A stretch of 17,686 nucleotides of DNA from Cyanobacteria bacterium UBA8803 (GCA_003505715.1 DNXU01000044.1:5940-23625); one strand, 5' to 3'. Positions 1 through 6,543 are shown, numbered from the stretch's first letter. Numbers and translations are program-made. Notes: generated by a model from the sequence alone, not told the origin.

Positions 1-26
1 CTCTGTATTAAAAGTTACCAATTAGA

Positions 27-665
27 CTAAAGATTTTCCCTTACCCAATTTCTAAATGCTTCAATAGCTTGAGTTCTGCCAGAAACCTGACTCTGCTGAA
101 CGTACCGATTCACCAACTCAATCATTGGAATGCCGGGAAAAGTAGGACTAGAATCAGATTCTGCATATTTTCCGCCTTGCAAAACATTAATCTGTAGCCC
201 TCGTCGTGTGTATTGCCAGAGTTCCGGTACTCCTAGAACCCGATAATTATCTAACTGAGTGCGAGAGGTAAGGTCAATTTCTATAGCTAAGTCTGGGAGA
301 GGATCTACACTCAGATCCAGGCGATTTTTACCGATGACTGCCGCTTGATTTTGAATGTAAAAGCAGGTATCAGGCTCAACGGCTTGAGTCATGCGCTCGT
401 TCTTCAAGGTTGTTGAACCTAATGACTCAAACGCAATTTGTCGTGATTCCAGCAATATTTTTACCATGTCGCCAATAATTTCCTTGGCTTTTTCATGTTC
501 GAGCAAGGGAACCATAATTTCTAATCGACCATTACTATAGGAAAGCCTCGCAGCGCGACGTTCTCCCAATTCGGCTAAGATACTTTCCAATTGCTGCCAA
601 CTAACATCCTCAAGTAGTAATTGGTGTCCGGGTTGAATCCTTAATTGTCTTAGCTCTAGTAGCAT
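27..665 (-). CDS. Uma2-family (DUF820) putative restriction endonuclease
   Basis: This 212-residue protein has the usual length and layout of the Uma2/DUF820 family, which is greatly expanded in cyanobacteria and has a PD-(D/E)XK nuclease-like fold. The family hallmarks are visible: an N-terminal segment ending in a GRLEIMVPLLEHE-like stretch (residues about 46-58), the central EPDTCFYI (about 97-104), and the PDLAIEIDLTS block (about 124-134) that supplies the acidic active-site residues. The family's biological role is not established. The ATG at 665 is preceded by a good ribosome binding site (AGAGGAA), which lies inside the end of the 45-aa ORF just upstream, so the two are probably cotranscribed. 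The protein looks intact, unlike most of its neighbours. I am sure of the family and unsure of the function. Confidence 0.9.
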   Translation of the reverse strand: MLLELRQLRIQPGHQLLLEDVSWQQLESILAELGERRAARLSYSNGRLEIMVPLLEHEKAKEIIGDMVKILLESRQIAFESLGSTTLKNERMTQAVEPDTCFYIQNQAAVIGKNRLDLSVDPLPDLAIEIDLTSRTQLDNYRVLGVPELWQYTRRGLQINVLQGGKYAESDSSPTFPGIPMIELVNRYVQQSQVSGRTQAIEAFRNWVRENL

Positions 666-667
666 AA

Positions 668-805
668 TTATTCCTCTATATCTACGAAATACCGACCCCG
701 CAAAACACTAATTGCCGCATTCATTCCCTGACGACTCATCTCAAACATCGGCACCAATCGTTTAATTTCCCCAGCCGTAGTATGCCACCAGCATTCATTT
801 GGCAT
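668..805 (-). CDS. 45-aa small ORF upstream of the Uma2 gene
   Basis: An ATG-initiated ORF of 45 codons ends two bases before the Uma2 start codon, and its last codons contain the Uma2 ribosome binding site. The product begins MPNECWWHTTAGEIK and ends with RGRYFVDIEE; it is soluble and mildly charged. It overlaps the broken vapC reading frame (736-852) in another frame. Either it is a genuine small protein translated ahead of the Uma2 gene, or it is the 3' end of a lost gene that was joined to the vapC remnant and happens to begin with an ATG. The tight spacing to the Uma2 gene and the natural amino-acid composition favour real coding ancestry. I do not recognise a family. Confidence 0.4.
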   Translation of the reverse strand: MPNECWWHTTAGEIKRLVPMFEMSRQGMNAAISVLRGRYFVDIEE

Positions 806-852
806 CGGGTGGTAAGGTATCGAACGAGGATGTTGGTATCAAGTCCAATCAT
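736..852 (-). pseudogene. Truncated PIN-domain toxin (VapC-type), first about 15 codons only
   Basis: The ATG at 852 overlaps the end of the AbrB-type antitoxin gene by 14 bases, the usual coupling for such pairs. The first 15 residues, MIGLDTNILVRYLTT, are the canonical N-terminus of a PIN ribonuclease and include the first catalytic Asp (D5). After that the similarity stops abruptly: the frame continues for 23 unrelated residues and ends at a TGA at 736-738, giving 38 residues against roughly 120-140 for an intact toxin. The remaining acidic residues of the PIN active site are missing, so no active nuclease is possible. A deletion probably joined the vapC 5' end to the sequence carrying the 45-aa ORF. 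Confidence 0.8.
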
Positions 853-1084
853 TCGGACCCCTGACAATAGCTGTTTCCATGTCTTCGAGGGAAGCTCGTT
901 GAATATCAGGTAGATGAAGAATGCCAGATAGGGTTTCTACGGCAACGTTGAGGGGGAAGATTTTGACTTGACCGTCTTCGTCAATCACGAACTCGACTCG
1001 GCTGCCGCTCACCAGCTTGAGATGCTGCCGAATTTCTTCAGGCAGGGTAATTTGTCCTGTATCAGTGACTATTGTACTAAGCAT
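839..1084 (-). CDS. AbrB/MazE-like antitoxin, orphaned
   Basis: This 81-residue protein begins with a swapped-hairpin AbrB/SpoVT-type DNA-binding domain: residues 5-45 carry the typical pattern IVTDTGQITLPEEIR, LVSGSRVEFVIDEDG and QVKIFP. The C-terminal tail, LEDMETAIVRGPNDW, matches the toxin-binding tail of cyanobacterial antitoxins paired with PIN toxins. Family members bind their own promoter and neutralise the cognate VapC. Here the partner directly downstream is broken after about 15 codons, so the antitoxin is an orphan; it may persist as a repressor or by neutralising related toxins elsewhere. The full-length domain and the intact stop (overlapping the toxin start) support a real gene. 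Confidence 0.9.
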   Translation of the reverse strand: MLSTIVTDTGQITLPEEIRQHLKLVSGSRVEFVIDEDGQVKIFPLNVAVETLSGILHLPDIQRASLEDMETAIVRGPNDWT

Positions 1085-1140
1085 AGTTAAGGTGACTGCA
1101 AGTGAAGTTATATTGAGATTTTAATTGATGGAAAAACCTG

Positions 1141-1172
1141 GTTTCTCTACTTGGAAGTAAAACTAGAGAGAC
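1141..1172 (-). terminator. Candidate rho-independent terminator after the 128-aa gene
   Basis: Bases 1141-1149 and 1164-1172 form a 9-bp stem (one G-U pair) around a 14-base loop. On the minus strand the stem is followed within a few bases by a run of five T (CAGGTTTTT). It begins 26 bases past the stop codon of the 128-aa ORF and upstream of the AbrB-type gene, so it would insulate the two. The stem is not GC-rich, so efficiency is uncertain. Confidence 0.4.
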
Positions 1173-1197
1173 GGCTGAAGGCTTTACCTACTAATGT

Positions 1198-1584
1198 CTA
1201 TAAGTCTTGACGAAAGAGAAGAAACATACCTAAAACTCCTATCCACGGGAGGTGTCCTTTCGGTGCGCTGAGGTTAAAGGTTAGTTCTGAACGCTTCCGC
1301 CAACGAGCATCTCCAATACCCCAAAGACCTTTGGTTCGCCAGCCAACAATGAAGGCAAACTTCTCGAAACCTTCATCGTAATCATAATGGTTATCATAAG
1401 AGGCTGGGACATCGAGGGGATACTTCTGAAATAGCTCGAAAATGAAGTCTGAATCTTCATCGCCAGCAAAGGGTTGAATGTAGTTGAGGAAAACGCTTAA
1501 GGCTTCACGGGTGAGTCGTAGGAAGTCTGGTTGAGATAGCTGAACAGTCACACTTACTGCTCCTATGCAAGAGGACTGTTCCAT
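1198..1584 (-). CDS. Hypothetical protein, 128 aa
   Basis: I do not recognise this protein. It starts at an ATG at 1584 and has no clear signal peptide. It is acidic in the middle, with Asp/Tyr-rich residues about 60-72 (YDNHYDYDEGFEK), and ends in an aromatic, hydrophobic stretch (GHLPWIGVLGMFLLFRQDL) that could be a single membrane-associated segment or a buried strand. The central VGWRTKGLWGIGDARWRKRSEL is Trp/Gly-rich. Codon use looks natural, and a terminator-like hairpin follows the stop, which supports a real gene. It stands between decayed toxin-antitoxin modules, so it may be another leftover module component, but nothing in the sequence shows that. Confidence 0.5.
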   Translation of the reverse strand: MEQSSCIGAVSVTVQLSQPDFLRLTREALSVFLNYIQPFAGDEDSDFIFELFQKYPLDVPASYDNHYDYDEGFEKFAFIVGWRTKGLWGIGDARWRKRSELTFNLSAPKGHLPWIGVLGMFLLFRQDL

Positions 1585-1671
1585 TTTGGCTTAGAGCAGG
1601 CTTTGTAAAGCGAAGTATTTGGATTGTATACCTTGTTAAAATACGAATTAACCATTACTTAGGTATGGGCA

Positions 1672-2067
1672 ATGCTTCCTGCTACTGATATTCGCCAAAA
1701 AGCGATCGCGTTGATTGGGCAACTACCTCAAGACAAATTGATGGCTGTTGTGCAATTATTGGAATTTTTAGCGGAGCCGCCTCAGCAGAGTACAGTTAGT
1801 ACCCAGGAAGCAGAGTTGCTTGAGGTGATTGAGCATCATCTGCCTGAAGACAAGCAGACACGCCTCAAGACATTGCGCAATCGCTCTCGGTTGGGTGAAC
1901 TGAGTGAAGCTGAACATCGGGAATTGATTGGTTACGAAGACTTGCTGGAGCAACAGAGAGTAGAGCGATTAGAAGCTCTTATCGAGCTAGCAAAGCTCAG
2001 GAACATTGATATTATGTGCTTAAACCAGCAATTGCAGTCGAAGTCTCAGCCTTCTCATGCCATCTGA
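1672..2067 (+). CDS. Antitoxin-like helical protein upstream of an HNH nuclease remnant
   Basis: The protein has 131 residues and is almost entirely helical by composition. The first 35 residues (IRQKAIALIGQLPQDKLMAVVQLLEFLAEP) resemble the N-terminus of small cyanobacterial antitoxin-like proteins (DUF2281-like), in which a helix-LP-helix unit is followed by a variable region. The C-terminal half (LSEAEHRELIGYEDLLEQQRVERLEALIELAKLRNID) looks like a helical clamp or coiled coil. A HIP1 palindrome lies at 1702-1709 inside the gene. The stop overlaps the ATG of a truncated HNH endonuclease by 11 bases, so this was probably a two-gene module in which this protein is the regulator or partner. The last 15 residues are unlike the conserved-looking body. 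The pairing is from memory of similar cyanobacterial loci; the biochemical role is inferred. Confidence 0.7.
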   Translation: MLPATDIRQKAIALIGQLPQDKLMAVVQLLEFLAEPPQQSTVSTQEAELLEVIEHHLPEDKQTRLKTLRNRSRLGELSEAEHRELIGYEDLLEQQRVERLEALIELAKLRNIDIMCLNQQLQSKSQPSHAI

Positions 2068-2233
2068 ATATGAACGAATCTCCACCGCACTAAGACAGGA
2101 CATTGCTCAACGGGCAAAGAATCGATGCGAATACTGCCGTTGCCCCGATGCGTTCTCTCCTGACAGCTTTACAGTCGATCACATCAAGCCTCGACAACTA
2201 GGCGGAGCAACCATTGCACAGTCTTATGTGTAG
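2057..2233 (+). pseudogene. HNH endonuclease, truncated after the first half of the active site
   Basis: The ATG overlaps the preceding gene by 11 bases. The 58-residue product carries the start of an HNH nuclease: a first Cys pair CEYC (residues 24-27) and the core FTVDHIKPRQLGG (about 38-50), with DH as the first part of the HNH motif. Family members continue with an N..L..C..CN..K segment that completes the zinc site and the active site. Here that part is missing and the frame ends in TAG at 2231-2233 after eight unrelated residues. Intact relatives are usually well over 100 residues, so this is a 3'-deleted gene and almost certainly inactive. The break lies about 140 bases before the tRNA-Thr gene. 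Confidence 0.8.
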
Positions 2234-2331
2234 CACATCACCTTGTCAAGAAATCTGAAGCGGTATTATAATTTTCTGGTCGCTCCCTTAGTGGCTCCTT
2301 TTTCTAGCCAAAGCTCTCACGCAGGGAAGTC

Positions 2332-2340
2332 TGCTATAAT
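2332..2340 (+). promoter_or_regulatory. Extended -10 promoter element for tRNA-Thr
   Basis: The sequence TGcTATAAT is a perfect extended -10 hexamer, 30 bases upstream of the tRNA gene. No good -35 box is visible, which is tolerated by extended -10 promoters. The position is right for a start a few bases before the tRNA 5' leader. Confidence 0.55.
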
Positions 2341-2370
2341 GATTGCCTGTGAGCCATAGCTAACTTATTT

Positions 2371-2442
2371 GCTGGTGTAGCTCAGTGGTAGAGCAGCGGT
2401 TTTGTAAACCGCCGGTCGCAAGTTCAAATCTTGTCACCAGCT
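2371..2442 (+). tRNA. trnT-UGU: tRNA-Thr (anticodon UGU)
   Basis: This is a complete 72-base cloverleaf. The acceptor stem GCTGGTG pairs perfectly with CACCAGC, with T as discriminator base. The D arm is GCTC..GAGC. The anticodon stem GCGGT/ACCGC closes a seven-base loop TTTGTAA with anticodon TGT. The T arm GCAAG-TTCAAAT-CTTGT has one G-U pair. CCA is not encoded, as is common in cyanobacteria. The gene is intact although the genes on both sides are broken. Confidence 0.95.
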
Positions 2443-2443
2443 T

Positions 2444-2731
2444 TTAGATGAAATCCTGGGAGAGCAACATTTTTGTGTGTGACTTAAAGTAAAAGCTTAC
2501 CGCAACGGCGACAGGGATGCTGTTAATGAGAAAGACGACATCGGTGCGGTTATTGGTGACGAGAATAAAATTATTGGCCTCGCACCACAGCAGAATTTCT
2601 GGGTCTAGGGTACTTTTTGGGGGTGTATTGGGTTCTCCCACTGCCCAAACGACTAAATCGGGTTGCTGTCGTCGCAGTTGCAAAGCATAAACTGGATCGA
2701 CATTTTCATCCATGAGATATTGGAGTGTCAT
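2444..2731 (-). pseudogene. DUF5615 PIN-like toxin, 3'-truncated and fused to foreign codons
   Basis: Residues 1-62 (MTLQYLMDENVDPVY, the LVVWAVGEPNTPPKSTLDPEI stretch, LLWCEANNFILVTNNR) are the N-terminal half of a cyanobacterial DUF5615 PIN-like protein, with the acidic LMDENVD near the start. Intact relatives run to about 110-120 residues and continue after TNNR with a segment carrying further conserved residues. Here that segment is replaced by an HsdR-like stretch (residues 63-77) and an unrelated tail, so the toxin active site is incomplete. The ATG overlaps the end of the DUF433-like frame by 26 bases, the normal order antitoxin then toxin. The stop lies one base beyond the tRNA-Thr 3' end, on the opposite strand. 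Confidence 0.75.
2501..2545 (-). pseudogene. Short HsdR-like fragment fused to the DUF5615 remnant
   Basis: The last third of the 95-codon ORF 2444-2731 is not DUF5615. Directly after the TNNR of that domain, residues 63-77 read TDVVFLINSIPVAVA. This closely resembles the signature of the N-terminal nuclease domain of type I restriction subunit HsdR (RxDVVLFVNGIPLVVIELK). The match stops before the catalytic ELK and 18 unrelated residues follow before the stop. The match is short, so the identification is suggestive only, but an hsdM fragment 640 bases upstream on the same strand makes it more credible. Confidence 0.5.
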
Positions 2732-2915
2732 AAGCTTGTTCAGCTTGTTGGAGGCTTTTTCTAGCGGCTTTGATTTTCATTAATCTTTGAATGGCGCCAG
2801 AAGGGTTGCGGCGTTGTTCTTCTCGCATTTTTCGCCCCCACTCTAGCCAGTCTGCGATGTATTTGCTCACCGCTTCTTTGTTGTGTAGGTAATAGAGAAT
2901 GGTGGCATAGACTAC
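2706..2915 (-). pseudogene. DUF433-like antitoxin, 3' part only
   Basis: A frame shifted relative to the long hsdM/papain ORF encodes 69 coherent residues that end in a TGA overlapping the DUF5615 gene. It begins [19 protein letters not shown] and continues [19 protein letters not shown] and then a basic, helical tail. The pattern matches the C-terminal part of DUF433 proteins that precede DUF5615 genes in cyanobacteria (helix VYAAL..YY, then a long charged helix). No start codon or N-terminal helix-turn-helix is present: the frame emerges from the papain-toxin-like piece at the deletion junction near 2915. This is therefore the 3' remnant of the antitoxin gene. The family call rests on memory of the motif. 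Confidence 0.55.
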
Positions 2916-3180
2916 TCGGACAAGAAAAATCCTTCAGCCAATCTTCTTTTAACAAACCCTCCGGTAATAAATTATCAAAAATCCGTCCTCGTACCTCTAC
3001 CCCATAATGCTGTCCATTCTCAGTAATTGACTCATTTTTACCAATGCGATCGCTGATAATATATCGTTCTCTGAGATTCCTAGTTCTAAGTTTTAGGATT
3101 TTTCCATCAATGCCATTTGTTTCTAACCATTCCATCACGGCTTTAGCACAGCGATCGCATTGCAGAAGTTTCGGCGCTTT
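2914..3180 (-). pseudogene. Papain-fold-toxin-like fragment fused in frame behind hsdM
   Basis: Residues about 67-155 of the ORF that runs from 3378 to 2761 are not HsdM. They carry the layout of the papain fold toxin (type 2) domain found in cyanobacteria: a Cys pair followed by a helix ([15 protein letters not shown], Cys74/Cys77), ending with YIISD, then GQHYGVEV with the His (H124), then [18 protein letters not shown] with the Asp/Asn (D135/N136). The candidate Cys-His-Asp/Asn set is all present, so the catalytic core may be complete. It is nevertheless joined at the N-terminus to an hsdM piece and at the C-terminus to out-of-frame codons, so it is probably not a functional gene. Whether it came from its own gene or from RM cargo is unknown. 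Confidence 0.6.
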
Positions 3181-3378
3181 GCTTTTCTGGTCGGGGTAAT
3201 TGCGCACCATCCGGTCTTTGCGTCCCGTCGCTATGGCATCCTTATAGTCAGCCTCAATCACCTCATTGGCAGTCTCTTCATCCCCAAACTCCTCCACATG
3301 ACGAGCAAACTCATCATCAAATACATCCGAGAGGCGCTTGTAGAACACCAGGGGCAGGATGAAATCCTTAATAGGCAC
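3181..3378 (-). pseudogene. hsdM: HsdM (type I RM methyltransferase) internal fragment
   Basis: The first roughly 62-66 residues of the ORF are a recognisable N-terminal-domain segment of a type I DNA methyltransferase subunit: [21 protein letters not shown], then a HVEEFGDEE stretch and [10 protein letters not shown]. Intact HsdM proteins begin about 30 residues before this motif and continue for several hundred residues, including the SAM and NPPF motifs. Here upstream reading is closed by an in-frame stop, the apparent start is a GTG that maps inside the family, and everything after about residue 66 is replaced. Both ends are therefore lost. This is the best anchor for calling the region a collapsed type I restriction-modification operon. 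Confidence 0.8.
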
Positions 3379-3550
3379 TTTTGTTGCCTAACAGCTTAAC
3401 TAAGTGGCACAGCAGAGTCACCGCTTATTTTGCATTTTATTGCAATTGCGATGGTTCTCCTTGTCTGAACAAAGACCTATACGCTATGCTGCACCAATAA
3501 TTTCATACTACCATTTCCCGTCTCCCGATTCTCAGAAAAATGGCAAACCT

Positions 3551-5518
3551 ATGACCTCACTTTCCCCACAAAGTTCAACGATTTCAGAATTCGATCTCGA
3601 AGCGATCGCACCTGCTTCAGAAACGATGCTGGGATATTATGTAACCAGTACTGCCTCAATTAATGTAGAGGATGAGCCGCCACAGCTAAATACTTCAGTA
3701 AAATCCTCGCTCAGTAAGATTGCTCAGTATTTGGTAAACAGTCCTCATCCGCAAATCGTGATATCAATTCATGGTTATGGCACTAGGCGCTCTGACGCGA
3801 GAGCGCGATTTGCTAAAATTTATCAGTACGCCACTCAGATTTGTCAACCCAAAACCTCCGTTTTTCTAGGTTATTGCTGGCCTTCAGAAAATCCCGTACA
3901 GGATGATGCTGCTTTGAATCAAAAGCCTAATTCATTCCGAGACAAGTTGGCCTACGCCTTTGAGTCACTACCGACTTTGTTGATAGGGCTATTCAGCAGT
4001 ACTTTAGTCCTAAGTATTATCTCGGCTTTATTAATAATCATTGGCCAACCGAACATTACCAATCCCTTAACCATCTTTGCTTTTATTGCCTTATTCTCAA
4101 TCCTAGGCACTATCGGCATTCTGAAGTTCGGAAAAGCTTTGGCTTTATTCTTCGATTTGCCGATTTGGGTGCTGGCCTTGGCATCTATAATCGGTATTGT
4201 CGCAGTTTACAGTTCGATTAATATCACCTGGTTCTTAGTAATTTCGTTCAGTTTATTCACGATTTCCTTCGCTATTATCCTGGCTTTAATGGCCTTAAGA
4301 TTATCTACCTATCTGCGAGATGGCTACCGAGCTGAAAACTATGGGGTTCTAGATTTAGTTGAATTAGTAAGGCAACTCGATCAAGCCGTATTTGAAGCTA
4401 AACTTATTGAGCGCCTTCAGGCTAAAGAAGAGATCGCGGATTTACCCAGTGACATTCAAAATGCCATAGAAGAATGGCAAAATGCGGATGGTCAAAAGAA
4501 ATTAGAGTTGTGGCGCAGCGTAAACCCAAAATCTAAAAGGAAGCTGTTCATAGAACAAGAAGTAATTAGCGAACTAAATCAAATTAAATTGACCTTTCTC
4601 GGCCACAGTATGGGATGCTTTGTAGTTACGAATACTATTCGCATCCTTTCTGATGTCTTTGATACCAACTCAATTGGCAAAACTCCTTCCTCTAATATTG
4701 GTCGTGCCTTTTGTCTGGGACGGTTAATTTTAGTGGCTCCTGACATTCCAGTAGAAACGATCATGCCGCGACGGGCAAATTTTTTGCGATCGTCTTTACG
4801 GCGGTGTGAAGAAGCTTATCTGTTTAGCAATGAAGGGGATTTGGCGTTACGTCTTGCTTCGACAGCAGCTAATTACTTTCGTTTTCCAGGGAGAACACGC
4901 TTTAGCGGTTACAGACTTGGTAATTTGACTGTGCACAGTGAGGATAACTTAAAAGGCAAGCCGAGCAAATCTATCAGTGATGCAGGCTATGGAATTATCA
5001 ATTTTAGAGATGGTAAACTGACCGAGGCGCAGCCTTATCGCTATCTGGAAATTCGGGCTTCGGAGCGGGAATCTTATACTCTGAATGAAATTCGACCTCT
5101 AGAGACAACTGCCAAAGAAACAACAGATTCTTGCGAAAGCATACCCGTGGCTGACCTATTTACCTATTTTGACTGCACGGATTATGTAGACTATACAGAC
5201 TCAGACCCAACAAGGTCGAAGGGAGTGGTTAGCTATGCTCTCAGAAAACCAGCGCTGACCATTTGGGATTATATCAACCTATCCATTGCTTACTTTGTTA
5301 AGCAAGGAAAGGAAAACATTAATGTCCATGGTGGGTTCTTTGATGGCAAGTTTAGTCAGCAGGCCATCTATGAACTGGCATTTCGAGGCTTCCGAGGCTT
5401 TCTGGAAACCTTAAAACCTGGTTATTCAACTAGCGAACAACTTAGCGATCTATCTAAAGAATGTAGGCAGAAATATATCCAGGTAGTTCTCTCGTCACGG
5501 GTTAAGGAAATCCTTTAA
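3551..5518 (+). CDS. Alpha/beta hydrolase with embedded transmembrane segment (DUF900-like)
   Basis: This protein has 655 residues from the ATG at 3551; the frame is open from a GTG at 3404, but those 49 residues look non-native, so the ATG is preferred. The hydrolase fold is clear: an oxyanion-region motif ISIHGYGTR (H74), the nucleophile elbow LTFLGHSMGC (Ser353), VAPDIP (D398), SNEGDLAL (D430, the likely catalytic Asp in DUF900-type enzymes) and NVHGGFFDG (H593, likely catalytic His). Between the first motif and the elbow lie four hydrophobic segments at about 139-167, 172-192, 195-221 and 224-251, which would anchor the enzyme in a membrane with the hydrolase lobes on one side. The substrate is unknown; a lipid or ester is plausible from the membrane anchoring. 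It stands alone, convergent with the iron operon and divergent from the RM debris. Confidence 0.75.
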   Translation: MTSLSPQSSTISEFDLEAIAPASETMLGYYVTSTASINVEDEPPQLNTSVKSSLSKIAQYLVNSPHPQIVISIHGYGTRRSDARARFAKIYQYATQICQPKTSVFLGYCWPSENPVQDDAALNQKPNSFRDKLAYAFESLPTLLIGLFSSTLVLSIISALLIIIGQPNITNPLTIFAFIALFSILGTIGILKFGKALALFFDLPIWVLALASIIGIVAVYSSINITWFLVISFSLFTISFAIILALMALRLSTYLRDGYRAENYGVLDLVELVRQLDQAVFEAKLIERLQAKEEIADLPSDIQNAIEEWQNADGQKKLELWRSVNPKSKRKLFIEQEVISELNQIKLTFLGHSMGCFVVTNTIRILSDVFDTNSIGKTPSSNIGRAFCLGRLILVAPDIPVETIMPRRANFLRSSLRRCEEAYLFSNEGDLALRLASTAANYFRFPGRTRFSGYRLGNLTVHSEDNLKGKPSKSISDAGYGIINFRDGKLTEAQPYRYLEIRASERESYTLNEIRPLETTAKETTDSCESIPVADLFTYFDCTDYVDYTDSDPTRSKGVVSYALRKPALTIWDYINLSIAYFVKQGKENINVHGGFFDGKFSQQAIYELAFRGFRGFLETLKPGYSTSEQLSDLSKECRQKYIQVVLSSRVKEIL

Positions 5519-5528
5519 TGACAGCTGT

Positions 5529-5576
5529 GGCAGCGGATTTGCTATCATCCGTTAATCCGCGATCAAATCCGTTGCC
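5529..5576. repeat. Strong inverted repeat between convergent genes (possible terminator)
   Basis: The arms 5529-5541 (GGCAGCGGATTTG) and 5564-5576 (CAAATCCGTTGCC) form a 13-bp stem with one G-U pair around a 22-base loop. It starts 11 bases after the hydrolase stop codon and lies between that gene and the converging iron-uptake operon. No T tract follows on either strand, so it is not a classic terminator, but a 3' stabilising or bidirectional termination hairpin fits the position. In the rest of the gap (5577-5721) I see only a HIP1 site and a short coding-like frame without a start. Confidence 0.55.
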
Positions 5577-5721
5577 AACCATTCATCTCAAGCAAATAGT
5601 TTTCGTTCACTCTCCGAGAATTGGTATCAAAAGCTACATGATTTACCCTTAGGCAGAGCGATCGCAAAAGTTTTCGGTCTACTGACTATCGCCGGATGAA
5701 CCAATCTGAATTACTCGTAAG

Positions 5722-6543
5722 TTATGTTTGCAAGCCGCTATACCGACGACCTATCGGCACACACATCGGCGTCCCTGCCACTGGGTCAGGTACAATACGA
5801 CACTCTAGCCCAAACACCTCACGTACCATAGCCTCTGTCATGACTTCCCTTGGCTCTCCCTGAGCATAGACCTTACCCTCCCGAATCGCCACCAGGTAAC
5901 CGGCATAGCGACAAGCCTGGTTCAAGTCATGCAACACCATAACAATGGTCCGCCCCTCTGTGTGATTTAACTCATAAAGTAAATCCAGTACCTCCACCTG
6001 ATGGGCCAAGTCCAGAAAAGTCGTTGGCTCATCCAGCAGCAGAATCTCTGTATCCTGAGCCAATGCCATTGCAATCCAAGCTCGCTGTCGTTGTCCACCA
6101 GAAAGCGTGTCTAGCGATCGCTCTGCTAAGTGAGTCATTCCCGTCTTTGCCAGCGCCTGTTCGACCATCCGCTCATCTTCTTTCGACCACTGCTGTAACC
6201 AGTTCTGGTAAGGATAACGACCCTGAGCTACTAAGTCTCGAACCATCAGCTCGCCTGGAGCAACAGGGCCTTGGGGCAGAATCCCAAGTCGCTTAGCTAC
6301 CGCTTTAGTTGATAGTTTGAAAATCTCAGCACCGTCGAGGTAAACCGTACCAGTCCGAGGTTGGAGTAACCGAGCCAGTCCCCTGAGCAGTGTAGACTTA
6401 CCGCAACCATTAGCTCCAACTAAGGCGATAACCTTTCCGGCAGGAATTGCCAAATCGAGGTCAATAATGACCGATGCCCTGTTATACCCCAAGCTAAGCC
6501 TGCGGGTTGAGAGTAGATTCATAGAGTGCATCGGTAAATTCAT
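5722..6543 (-). CDS. fecE: Iron-siderophore ABC transporter, ATP-binding protein (FecE/FhuC-type)
   Basis: Residue numbers here count from a possible GTG at 6546; the ATG at 6543 removes one residue. All ABC ATPase motifs are present: Walker [10 protein letters not shown] (44-52), Q-loop PQ (91-92), signature [10 protein letters not shown] (148-157), Walker B ILLLDEP with D-loop FLD (168-179), and the switch His in VLHDLNQ (206). This ATPase powers siderophore import through the two adjacent permeases. Length and sequence ([19 protein letters not shown] and the GLARLLQP that follows Walker A) fit the FecE/FhuC group. The start overlaps the upstream permease stop as TGATG, which implies translational coupling; it is the last gene of the operon. 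Two further in-frame ATGs (codons 6 and 9) are possible starts. The substrate cannot be read from the ATPase; the siderophore role comes from the operon. Confidence 0.93.
   Translation of the reverse strand: MNLPMHSMNLLSTRRLSLGYNRASVIIDLDLAIPAGKVIALVGANGCGKSTLLRGLARLLQPRTGTVYLDGAEIFKLSTKAVAKRLGILPQGPVAPGELMVRDLVAQGRYPYQNWLQQWSKEDERMVEQALAKTGMTHLAERSLDTLSGGQRQRAWIAMALAQDTEILLLDEPTTFLDLAHQVEVLDLLYELNHTEGRTIVMVLHDLNQACRYAGYLVAIREGKVYAQGEPREVMTEAMVREVFGLECRIVPDPVAGTPMCVPIGRRYSGLQT

Noticed and set aside
2227..2274. Short frame CVAHHLVKKSEAVL after the HNH break
   Set aside because: Too short (about 15 codons), without a start and without a recognisable family; it could be another joined fragment, but chance cannot be excluded.
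2371..2442. tRNA-Thr 3' end as an attachment site for an integrated element
   Set aside because: I looked for a duplicated copy of the tRNA 3' end among the flanking remnants and saw none, and there is no integrase gene in the window.
3160..3399. Plus-strand 79-codon ORF opposite the hsdM/papain remnant
   Set aside because: It is the antisense shadow of the recognisable hsdM and papain-like coding frame.
3404..3550. N-terminal extension of the hydrolase from a GTG start
   Set aside because: The 49 added residues look non-native and lie before a typical polar N-terminus at the ATG; kept only as an alternative start.
5556..5699. Coding-like frame in the hydrolase-ATPase gap ending ...LGRAIAKVFGLLTIAG
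   Set aside because: It has no start codon in a sensible place and no recognised family; part of it is simply a HIP1 site in frame. It may be a gene remnant but cannot be supported.
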